This document shows positions 18,370-26,786 of a DNA stretch of 64,000 nt, piece after piece. A program made the position numbers and the translations under genes. Where the stretch lies: the NCBI RefSeq assembly GCF_025165795.1, contig NZ_JAJAGO010000004.1:248001-312000 (forward strand). The letters run 5' to 3'. Every line of letters starts with the position of its first letter. Positions within the stretch are counted from its first letter, which is position 1. Under the pieces are notes generated by a model. That model made no database searches and was not told the origin of the DNA. It worked only from the letters and a program-made list of their open reading frames with translations. Origin of the DNA: Streptomyces gossypii. Its GTDB lineage: Bacteria; Actinomycetota; Actinomycetes; Streptomycetales; Streptomycetaceae.

Positions 18370-18371
18370 TC

Positions 18372-19439
18372 ATGCCCCGACCCACCGTGCAGCACCGGCC
18401 GTTCGGCACCGCCCCCAGCGGGGACGACGTCGTGCTCTGGCGTCTGGAATCCGGCACGGGAGTGCACGCCGAGATCCTCACCTACGGCGGCATCCTGCAC
18501 ACCCTCGGCGTGCCCGGCACCACCGGGGAGACGACCTCCGTGGTCCTCTCCCCCGCCTCCATCGAGCAGTACGCCGAGAAGAGCTCCTACTTCGGCGCCA
18601 TCGTCGGCCGCTACTCCAACCGCCTCGCCCACGGCCGCTTCACCCTCGACGGAACGACCCACCACATACCGACGAACGACCGCGGCCACGCCCTGCACGG
18701 CGGCCCGGAAGGGTTCAACACCCGGATGTGGCAGGCCACTCCGCTGCGGGACGGCGACACTGCCGGGGTGCGGCTCTCGCTGCACAGCCCGGACGGCGAC
18801 ATGGGCTTCCCCGGTGCCCTCGACACCACCGTCACCTACACACTCGACGCCTCCGGAACCCTCTCCCTCGACTACACGGCGACCACGGACCGCCCCACCG
18901 TGGTCAACCTCAGCAATCACGCCTACTTCAACCTGGCCGGGCAGGACGACATCCTGGGTCACACCCTGGAGGTCGACGCCCCCGCCTATCTGCCGATCGA
19001 CGCGGACGGCATCCCGCACGGCCCCGTCGCCGACGTGACCGGTACCCCCTTCGACCTGACGTCGCCCCAGTTGCTGCGGGAGCCCCTGCAGTCCACCGAC
19101 AGCCAGATCCGCGCGACCGACGGCTTCGACCACTGCTGGGTGCTGTCCGGCCCCCCGGACGTGCTCCGGCGCGCCGCCCGGCTCACCGCGCCTGCCTCGG
19201 CCCGTGTGATGGAGGTGTGGACCACCGAGCCCGGCGTGCAGGTCTATACGGCGAACCAGCTCGACGGCTCGCTCACGGACGACTGCGGCCGACGCCTGGA
19301 CCGCCACGGTGCCGTCTGCCTGGAGACCCAGCACCTGCCCGACACGCCCAACCGTCCCGACTATCCGAGCACCGTGCTGCGCCCTGGTACGACCAGCCGC
19401 AGCCGCACCGAACTCCGCTTCCCCCACCTCCCGGTGTAG
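18372..19439 (+). CDS. Aldose 1-epimerase (galactose mutarotase family)
   Basis: A 355-residue GalM-family protein interconverting sugar anomers. Seen: GRYSNRLAHGRF, the catalytic-His region NDRGHALHGGPEGFN, NLSNHAYFNLAG, the substrate-binding FDHCW, and the catalytic Glu region CLETQHLPDTPN. No signal peptide is seen, so it acts in the cytoplasm on imported monomer. Two bases separate it from the LacI gene. Confidence 0.92.
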   Translation: MPRPTVQHRPFGTAPSGDDVVLWRLESGTGVHAEILTYGGILHTLGVPGTTGETTSVVLSPASIEQYAEKSSYFGAIVGRYSNRLAHGRFTLDGTTHHIPTNDRGHALHGGPEGFNTRMWQATPLRDGDTAGVRLSLHSPDGDMGFPGALDTTVTYTLDASGTLSLDYTATTDRPTVVNLSNHAYFNLAGQDDILGHTLEVDAPAYLPIDADGIPHGPVADVTGTPFDLTSPQLLREPLQSTDSQIRATDGFDHCWVLSGPPDVLRRAARLTAPASARVMEVWTTEPGVQVYTANQLDGSLTDDCGRRLDRHGAVCLETQHLPDTPNRPDYPSTVLRPGTTSRSRTELRFPHLPV

Positions 19440-19558
19440 CCCCGACGCGCCGCGAAAAAGGGACAGCGTCCGATAACCGTGGATCACGCAGGCTCGGAGC
19501 GCGGCTGCGCCATGCCCGCTCACTACCCGAAGCGCCACACTCGGAAGGATGTCCAGAC

Positions 19559-22027
19559 ATGGAACGTCGCCAGTTCCTCGCCGGCACACTCGCTGTCTCC
19601 GGCGGTATCGCGCTCAGCGGCATGGCGGGGCTTCCCGCGCAGGCCGCGGCTCCGCGTCCGCCGGTCGAACTCGTGGGGCCGACCCGCAAGGCGGCCCACT
19701 ACCCCGTCAACCGCGCCCCTCTGCAGTCGACTCCCTTCCTGCGCCTGCCTCCCGGCAGCATCAGCACCGGAGGATGGCTGCGCGAGCAGCTGAAGCTGCA
19801 ACTGGGCGGCCTCAACGGGCGCCTGCCCGAGATCTCCGACTTCCTCGACCCGGCCACCAGCGGCTGGTCCCTGCCCAGCAAGGGGGGCTGGGAGGAACTG
19901 CCCTACTGGCTCCGCGGTTTCGGGGACCTCGCCTATGTGACCGGGGACGCGAACGCGCTGGAGCAGACCCGCGCCTGGATCGACCGCATCCTCGGCACCC
20001 GCCAGTCCGACGGCTTCTTCGGCCCCACCTCGCTTCGCACCGCATTGAACGGCGGCCCCGACTTCTGGCCGTACGTGCCGGTGCAGGACGCCCTGCGCAG
20101 CTGGCACGAGTACAGCGGCGACGAACGGGCGCTGTCGGCGCTGACCGGCTGGCTGAAGTACCTCAACGGCCAGAAACCGGAGCAGTTCGGGCACGGTTGG
20201 GGCACCTTCCGCTGCGCGGACGTCATCGAGAGTGCGTACTGGCTGTACAACCGGACCGGGGACGACTGGCTGCTCGACCTGGTCCGCAAGGTGCACACGC
20301 ACTCCGCCGACTACACCACCGGCATCCCGAACTGGCACAACGTCAACCTCGCCCAGGGCTTCCGCGAGCCCGCCCAGTACGGCCTGCTCGACGGCGCCTC
20401 CTCGCTCCGTTCCGCCACCTACCGCAACTACGAGACCGTGATGCGCCGCTACGGGCAGTTCCCCGGCGGGGGTTTCGCCGGAGACGAGAACTGCCGGAGC
20501 GGCTACGCGGACCCGCTTCAGGGCTTCGAGTCCTGCGGCATCGTCGAGTACATGTACAGCCACGAGCTGCTCACCCGGATGACCGGCGACCCGGTGTGGG
20601 CGGACCGCTGCGAGGAACTGGCGCTCAACATGCTGCCGGCCGCCCTGGATCCGCAGCACCAGGGCATCCACTACGTGACCTCGGCAAACGGCGTCCAGCT
20701 CGACAACGGGGCCAAGAACCACGGCCAGTTCGACAACGACTTCGCCATGCAGGCGTACATGCCCGGCATCCACAACTACCGCTGCTGCCCCCACAACTAC
20801 GGCATGGGCTGGCCGTACTACGCGGAGGAACTCTGGCTCGCCTCCGCCGACGGCGGCCTCTGCGCCTCCCTCTACGCGCAGTCGTCCGTCCGGGCGAAGG
20901 TCGGCGACGGGACGACGGTCACCTTCACCGAGGACACGGCATACCCCTTCGAGGAGACCATCACCTTCACGCTGAGCACACCCCGGACGGTGAACTTCCC
21001 GCTCTACCTGCGGCTCCCCGGCTGGTGCTCCGCTCCCTCCGTCCGGCTGAACGGCCGGCCGGCCCCCCGCCGGACCAGTGGCGGCTATCTGGTGCTGAAC
21101 CGCGAGTGGCAGGACGGCGACACCCTGGAACTGCGGCTGCCCATGCGCACCAGCGTGCGCACCTGGAAGGACAACAACGACGCCGTGTCCGTCGACCACG
21201 GCCCGCTCACCTACTCCCTCCAGATCGACGAGGACTGGAAGCGCTTCGCGGGCACGGAGGACTGGCCGGAGTACGAGGTGCACCCCGCCTCCCCGTGGAA
21301 CTACGCCCTCGAACTCGACAAGAACTCCCCGGAGAAGTCGTTCACCGTCGAACGCACCGGCGCCGACGAGGCCAACCCCTTCACCCACAGCGGCACCCCG
21401 GTGCGGATGCGCGCCCGGGCCCGCCGCGTCCCCGCATGGCGCACCGACGACCAGGACGTCATCACGCCGCTTCAGCAGAGCCCCGTACACACACGGGAGC
21501 CCGTCGAGCAGGTCACCCTCATCCCGTCGGCCGCCGCACGGCTGCGCGTCACCGCCTTCCCCTCGGCCGGTACGGGGCCGCGCGCCCATGAGTGGATCTC
21601 GTGCACCGCGTCGTTCAGCGGCGTCGACACGCCCCAGGCTCTGATCATGAACGCCGGGACGGAACCGGCGAGTTCGAGCGACCACTCGATCGCCCGCTTC
21701 ACCTGGTGGGACCGCAGGGGGACCACCGAGTGGGTGCAGTACGAGACGACCGGGGCCACCCGCCTGGACGAGGTGTCCGTGTACTGGTTCGACGACACCG
21801 GCGTGGGAGCGTGCCGCGTCCCCGATACCTGGGAGCTGCTGTACCGGGACGGCGCCGGTGACTGGAAGCCGGTGGAGAGCCCTACGGAGTACGGCACGGC
21901 GACGGACCAGTTCAACCGGGTGGCGTTCAACCGGGTGACGACTACCGCCCTGCGCCTGCGGGTTCACCTGCGGGCCGACTACTCCGGCGGCGTGCTGGCC
22001 TGGCGGACCGGACCCGCCAAGCGATAG
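19559..22027 (+). CDS. Tat-exported GH127-family beta-L-arabinofuranosidase-like enzyme
   Basis: An 822-residue protein with a twin-arginine-like signal (MERRQFLAGTLAVSGG ... AQA). The (alpha/alpha)6-barrel of GH127 (former DUF1680) follows. The zinc/cysteine catalytic set of the Bifidobacterium enzyme HypBA1 (Glu338, Cys340, Cys417, Cys418) is matched here by Glu324-Ser-Cys326 (GFESCG) and Cys409-Cys410 (YRCCPHN). GH127 removes terminal beta-L-arabinofuranose. About 190 C-terminal residues after the barrel domains form an extra beta-rich module. A GGAAGGA site precedes ATG 19559. The enzyme pairs naturally with a furanose importer. Confidence 0.88.
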   Translation: MERRQFLAGTLAVSGGIALSGMAGLPAQAAAPRPPVELVGPTRKAAHYPVNRAPLQSTPFLRLPPGSISTGGWLREQLKLQLGGLNGRLPEISDFLDPATSGWSLPSKGGWEELPYWLRGFGDLAYVTGDANALEQTRAWIDRILGTRQSDGFFGPTSLRTALNGGPDFWPYVPVQDALRSWHEYSGDERALSALTGWLKYLNGQKPEQFGHGWGTFRCADVIESAYWLYNRTGDDWLLDLVRKVHTHSADYTTGIPNWHNVNLAQGFREPAQYGLLDGASSLRSATYRNYETVMRRYGQFPGGGFAGDENCRSGYADPLQGFESCGIVEYMYSHELLTRMTGDPVWADRCEELALNMLPAALDPQHQGIHYVTSANGVQLDNGAKNHGQFDNDFAMQAYMPGIHNYRCCPHNYGMGWPYYAEELWLASADGGLCASLYAQSSVRAKVGDGTTVTFTEDTAYPFEETITFTLSTPRTVNFPLYLRLPGWCSAPSVRLNGRPAPRRTSGGYLVLNREWQDGDTLELRLPMRTSVRTWKDNNDAVSVDHGPLTYSLQIDEDWKRFAGTEDWPEYEVHPASPWNYALELDKNSPEKSFTVERTGADEANPFTHSGTPVRMRARARRVPAWRTDDQDVITPLQQSPVHTREPVEQVTLIPSAAARLRVTAFPSAGTGPRAHEWISCTASFSGVDTPQALIMNAGTEPASSSDHSIARFTWWDRRGTTEWVQYETTGATRLDEVSVYWFDDTGVGACRVPDTWELLYRDGAGDWKPVESPTEYGTATDQFNRVAFNRVTTTALRLRVHLRADYSGGVLAWRTGPAKR

Positions 22028-22224
22028 GCGGCGAGGGTGACGCTCGCGCGCCGGGGCGCGGCACCGTGCGGTGCCCCGCGGTGCGCCAACGGACCACGTG
22101 CGCCGCCGCTCCGTGCGGCCCAGCAGACCGTGCAACCCAGCAGCCCCCGTTCAACCCAGCGGCTCCAACACCCCAGCAGCTCCAACACCCCAGGTACACA
22201 CGTACGTTCTACCGGGAGGTTCTG

Positions 22225-24879
22225 TTGCGTATCCCCCATCTGAGTGCGCCCAGACGTGCTCGCGCCCGTTCGGCATCCTGGCTGATCGGTATCGCCACCC
22301 TCGCCCTCGTCAGCACCGCCGTCGTGCCCGGCGCCGCCGCCTCGGCGGCGGAGGAATCCGGCGTGGCACACGGCCTCAAGGGCGAGTACTACACCCAGTC
22401 CGCGACCGGGGCCTTCGACTTCGACGAGCTGAAGGCCACCACGGTCGACCCGAGTCTCGACTTCGACACTCTCGAAGAGCGACTGCAGGCACGCACCGGC
22501 CAGGCCGACGACGCCACCGTGCGCTGGACCGGGAAGATCACCCCGGAGAAGACCGGCGACCACACCTTCTCGATGTCCGGTGACAACGGATTCAGGCTCT
22601 GGATCGACGGCAACCCGGTGATCGACCACTGGGTCGACGACTGGGACAACGAGCAGAATTCCGAGCCGGTCCCCCTCGAGGCGGGCCGGGCCTACGACAT
22701 CAAGGTCGAGTACTTCGAGCACTACGGCGGCTCCAACCTGCACCTGCGCTGGACCCCGCCCGGCGGCGCGAAGACGGCCGTCCCGCAGTCCGCGTTCACC
22801 CTGCCCGAGGGCATGGACTACAACGGGCCGACCGGGGTTGCCGTCGAAGCCTCCGGCCGCACCCTGAGCATGGAGTTCCCGGAGGCCCTCTCCGCTCCCC
22901 CCACGGGTTTCCTGGAGCACGTCGAGGCCGTCATCGGCGGCGCCGAATGGCCGCTGGACAAGGCGCGCCTGGACGCCGGCAACTCGAAGAAGCTCCTCGT
23001 CACGCTCGAGGAACCGGTCGTCGGACAGGGCGGGCTCGCCGATGTCCGATACGACGGTGAAGGCGGTCTGAACACCGCGGACAGCGAGGCGATCGACGAG
23101 TTCTGGACCTCCGGCGCGAACAAGTCCGAATACCAGCTGAAGACGAAGTGGGCCGACGAGGTGGGTCCGGACAACGCCCTCCCCGAGTACCCGCGCCCCC
23201 AGCTGACCCGTGACGCATGGAAGAACCTCAACGGCGAATGGCAGTTCGCCGGTGCGGAGGAGGGCGAGCAGCCGCCGTTCGGCAAGAACCTCGACGAGCG
23301 GATCCTCGTCCCCTACCCGGTCGAGTCCGAGCTCTCCGGCATCGAACGGCACGAGGAGCGCATGTGGTACCGGCGCACCTTCACCGTGCCCCAGGGATGG
23401 AAGGTCGGCGACCGCAAGCGGCTGAACCTCAACTTCGACGCCGTGGACTGGAAGGCCGACGTCTACGTCAACGGCACGAAGGTCGCCGGCCACAAGGGCG
23501 GCTACGACCGGTTCACCGCCGATGTCACCGACGCGCTGAAGCCGGGCAGGAAGCAGGAGCTGGTGGTCGGCGTGTACGACCCCACCGACTCCCGCGACGG
23601 CGAGAACCAGCCCGTGGGCAAGCAGCGCCTGAACCCGCAGGGCATCTTCTACACCCCGTCCTCCGGCATCTGGCAGACGGTGTGGATGGAGCCGGTGTCG
23701 GCTGATCACGCTACGGACGTGAAGACCACCCCGGACGTCGCGGGCGAGAAGGTCGGCGTCCAGGTCCGCGGCGTACGCGACGGCCTGCCGGTGACCGCCG
23801 TCGCCTACGACGGCAAGCGGGAGATCGGCAGGACCACCGGCGTCTCCGGGGAGGACATCGCCGTACCCGTGCCCGACCCGCACCTGTGGTCCCCCGATGA
23901 TCCGCACCTCTACCAGCTGAAGGTCACCGTCGGGGAGGGCAGGTCGGCGGACAAGGTCGGCAGCTACTTCGGCATGCGCACCATCGCGGTCGAGACCATC
24001 GACGGTCAGCAGCGCACCGTGCTCAACGGAGAGCCGGTCTTCTCCATGGCCACTCTCGACCAGGGTTTCTGGCCGGAGGGGCTGCACACTCCGCCGACCG
24101 ACGAGGCCCTCGCCTACGACCTGGAGATGCACAAGAAGCTCGGCTACAACTCGGTACGGAAACACATAAAGGTCGAGCCCGACCGCTGGTTCTACCACGC
24201 GGACAAACTCGGCCTGCTGGTCTGGCAGGACATGCCGTCCATGGCCGAGACCCCGAAGAGCGACGCCGCCCGCAAGCAGTACGAGAAAGAGATGAAGGAG
24301 ATGATCGAGCAGCATGACAGCCACCCCTCGGTCATCATGTGGGTGACCTTCAACGAGGGCTGGGGCCAGTACGACCAGGCACGGATCGCCGACTACGCGA
24401 AGGCGCTCGACCCGACACGCCTTGTCAACAACATGAGCGGTCACAACTGCTGCGGGGCGGTGGACGGCGGCAACGGCGACATCTCGGACGCCCATGGCTA
24501 TCCGGGCGCGCAGCTGCCCGAACCGGACGGCGAACGGGCACTGGTCAGCGGCGAGTACGGCGGTCTCGGCCTGGCGGTTCCGGGACACGCCTGGCCCGTC
24601 CGTCACACGTACGTCGGCGTGGAGCGGGAGACCTATACCGACAAGTACCTGGAGCGGCTCGAGGAGGTCGAGGAACTGGCTGCCTGCCGGGGCAGCAGCG
24701 GTGCCGTCTACACCCAGATCACCGACCTGGAAGGCGAGTTGAACGGCCTGCTCACCTATGACCGCAAGGTCGTCAAACCCGATGTGGACCGGCTCAAGGC
24801 AGCCCACGAGGCGCTGATCGAGGGGGCGTCCGAAGGCACCTTGACCTGTTCGACGTCCTCAAAGGGCCTGGCGGACTGA
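22225..24879 (+). CDS. Secreted GH2 glycosidase with PA14 domain
   Basis: An 884-residue paralogue of the enzyme at 8335, without the LamG domain. Order: Sec signal (ends near ASAAEE), PA14 (about 50-180, GLKGEYYT ... LHLRWTPPG), GH2 sugar-binding and Ig-like domains, and a barrel with acid/base Glu711 (FNEGWGQYD) and probable nucleophile Glu777 (VSGEYGG). Stretches such as FYTPSSGIWQTVWMEPV are shared with the paralogue. TTG 22225 is chosen as start because GGGAGG lies five bases upstream. The 197-bp gap before it holds near-identical direct repeats (CAGCRGCTCCAACACCCC). Substrate proposed: a furanoside. Confidence 0.87.
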   Translation: MRIPHLSAPRRARARSASWLIGIATLALVSTAVVPGAAASAAEESGVAHGLKGEYYTQSATGAFDFDELKATTVDPSLDFDTLEERLQARTGQADDATVRWTGKITPEKTGDHTFSMSGDNGFRLWIDGNPVIDHWVDDWDNEQNSEPVPLEAGRAYDIKVEYFEHYGGSNLHLRWTPPGGAKTAVPQSAFTLPEGMDYNGPTGVAVEASGRTLSMEFPEALSAPPTGFLEHVEAVIGGAEWPLDKARLDAGNSKKLLVTLEEPVVGQGGLADVRYDGEGGLNTADSEAIDEFWTSGANKSEYQLKTKWADEVGPDNALPEYPRPQLTRDAWKNLNGEWQFAGAEEGEQPPFGKNLDERILVPYPVESELSGIERHEERMWYRRTFTVPQGWKVGDRKRLNLNFDAVDWKADVYVNGTKVAGHKGGYDRFTADVTDALKPGRKQELVVGVYDPTDSRDGENQPVGKQRLNPQGIFYTPSSGIWQTVWMEPVSADHATDVKTTPDVAGEKVGVQVRGVRDGLPVTAVAYDGKREIGRTTGVSGEDIAVPVPDPHLWSPDDPHLYQLKVTVGEGRSADKVGSYFGMRTIAVETIDGQQRTVLNGEPVFSMATLDQGFWPEGLHTPPTDEALAYDLEMHKKLGYNSVRKHIKVEPDRWFYHADKLGLLVWQDMPSMAETPKSDAARKQYEKEMKEMIEQHDSHPSVIMWVTFNEGWGQYDQARIADYAKALDPTRLVNNMSGHNCCGAVDGGNGDISDAHGYPGAQLPEPDGERALVSGEYGGLGLAVPGHAWPVRHTYVGVERETYTDKYLERLEEVEELAACRGSSGAVYTQITDLEGELNGLLTYDRKVVKPDVDRLKAAHEALIEGASEGTLTCSTSSKGLAD

Positions 24880-24891
24880 CAGCTCGTGAAA

Positions 24892-24922
24892 GGCGTGCCT
24901 CCCCCGGGCGGGGAGGCACGCC
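24892..24922. terminator. Bidirectional terminator hairpin
   Basis: Perfect 13-bp stem (GGCGTGCCTCCCC / GGGGAGGCACGCC) with a five-base loop, between the convergent GH2 and antiporter genes. Confidence 0.85.
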
Positions 24923-24959
24923 GTACGAGCCTGAGGTTCCGGCCGGGTCAGGTCGGTCG

Positions 24960-26243
24960 TCAGGGCACCGGATCTGGTACGGGGCCGGTGACGGGCGGGA
25001 TGGTGTCGGGGTTCGCGAGCGGGGCTTCAGGCGCCGATGGCTGCGCCGTCACGCCGAGCAGTTGCAGCGCAGGCCCCGCCATGGCCGTGGTGACGACCGC
25101 CAGGATCACCATCATGGTGAACATGTCCGCGTTGATGACCCCGAGTTGGCGCCCGATGTCGAGCACCACCAGCTCGGTGAGTCCTCTCGTGTTCATCAGG
25201 ATTCCGAACGCTCCCGCCTCCCGCCAGGACATCCCCGACATCCGGGCAGGCAGCCCGGCGCCCGCGAGTTTGCCGACGACCGCGACCGCCAGAAGGAACA
25301 GCAGGATCAGCAGGCCGGAGGGGGCCAGGGTGCCCAGATCGACTGTCAGCCCGGTGACGATGAAGAAGACGGGCAGCAGCAGAGAGACGATCTTGCTCAG
25401 CGGCGCGGCGACATGCTCGTGCACCTCGCGCGAGACCGTGCGGGGCATGGCGAGGCCGAAGGCGAACGCGCCGAAGATCGCGTGGATGCCGATCCAGGAG
25501 GTCACCCAGGCGGAGAGGAACACACCGGAGGCGATCAGCGCGAGGTACATGCCGCCCGCCACCGGCCGGGACGAACGTGCCGACCGGCTTATCAGCGTGC
25601 GCAGCAGCGGACGCACCACGCAGGCCATCAGCAGCGCGTAGGCCACGGTCAGCGCGAGCACCGCGACGAACCGGCCCGCGCCGTCCGCCTGGGACACCGC
25701 GACCACAAGGACGAGAACGCACCAGGCCAGCACGTCACCGATGGCGGCGCAGGCCATCGCCATGGTGCCCACCTTCGTCCCGGACAGCCCGCCGTCCTTG
25801 ATGATCCGGGCCAGCACCGGGAAGGCGGTGATGGAGAATGCCGTGCTCAGAAAGAGAATGAAGGTGCTCAGCTGGACGTCGCCGCCGCCGTAGCGGTCGA
25901 ACAATAACGCGGCGGCTCCGGCACCGAGCGCGAACGGCACCGCCATCGAGAGTCCGGCGAGCGTGGCGACGGCTTTACCCCGGCCGTGCAGCCGGGTGAA
26001 GTCGAGCTCCCAGCCGGCGAGGAACATGAAAAACACCAGTCCGACCTGGGCGATCACCGAAAGCGCCGGCCGGGCGTCAGTGGGGAAGAGCTGCTGTGGC
26101 AGGTCACCGGGCAGCAGGCCCAGGACGCTCGGGCCCAGCATGATGCCGGTGGCTATCTCCGCGACGACGGGTGGCTGTCTGAGCCGTCGGCTCAGCCTGA
26201 CCACCACGGCGCCGGCGATCAGCACGATGGCGATGTCGGCCAT
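24960..26243 (-). CDS. Kef/NhaP-type cation:proton antiporter
   Basis: A 427-residue CPA2-family transporter with about 12 hydrophobic segments. It shows the PPVVAEIATGIMLGPSVLG stretch of helix 2, a central FLSTAFSITAFPVLARII motif, an AAIGDVLAW motif (helix 5-6 region carrying the acidic transport residue) and a MNTRGLTELVVL motif. It probably exchanges K+ or Na+ for H+. No RCK/TrkA-N domain is fused. The ATG at 26243 is chosen: the protein begins directly with helix 1 and GGGAG lies upstream. The upstream in-frame extension to 26468 looks non-coding. Confidence 0.88.
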   Translation of the reverse strand: MADIAIVLIAGAVVVRLSRRLRQPPVVAEIATGIMLGPSVLGLLPGDLPQQLFPTDARPALSVIAQVGLVFFMFLAGWELDFTRLHGRGKAVATLAGLSMAVPFALGAGAAALLFDRYGGGDVQLSTFILFLSTAFSITAFPVLARIIKDGGLSGTKVGTMAMACAAIGDVLAWCVLVLVVAVSQADGAGRFVAVLALTVAYALLMACVVRPLLRTLISRSARSSRPVAGGMYLALIASGVFLSAWVTSWIGIHAIFGAFAFGLAMPRTVSREVHEHVAAPLSKIVSLLLPVFFIVTGLTVDLGTLAPSGLLILLFLLAVAVVGKLAGAGLPARMSGMSWREAGAFGILMNTRGLTELVVLDIGRQLGVINADMFTMMVILAVVTTAMAGPALQLLGVTAQPSAPEAPLANPDTIPPVTGPVPDPVP

Positions 26244-26786
26244 GACGACCGCTCCCAAGGGAAGCCCGGAGCCTGTCAACTCGCCTCCACGGTAGTCGAA
26301 CCGGGTTCGAGAACCCCCGGCGAACGGTCCACCCCGCCCTTGCCGGAATCTGCAGAGGGGGGAACTCCTCATTCTCTTCGAATGCGGAGTTCCCGCAGAG
26401 TCCATTATTAGCCATTGGGAACTTGATCGGACCTCTTCATCGGAGCAGGACCAAATGAAGATAACCATATTTTCCAGCGAATTTTATGGCCTCGCGTTTC
26501 GCAGCGGGCTCGCGGCGGTCATTCAGCAAACGGGCAGCAAACGGGCAGCCGACTCACAGCAGGCGGTCGCGGAGCCGGGGAATACGGTCACCCGCCGCCA
26601 CACCCCCGACCGCTCCGGCGACAGAATGTACCGCCTCCCCGGACGGCTCGGCAGGCCGCCGCTGGCGACGGGTCGCCACGGTCGCCCGGTAGTCTCGTTC
26701 CCCCCGGGCCAGGGACCCGGGCCGGCGTGCGCACCACGTCGCCGGTACCCCATGCACATTCCGGAGCTGGAGGGCATCCACGGAGC
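26244..26786. other. Intergenic region between antiporter and kinase genes, with hairpin
   Basis: The 543 bp hold no convincing gene. A 15-bp stem with one mismatch (26360-26374 with 26380-26394, GGGAACTCC...GGAGTTCCC) stands 117 bases upstream of the antiporter start. An AT-rich patch (26400-26490) probably contains promoters. CAGCAAACGGG is tandemly repeated at 26524-26545. Confidence 0.5.
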
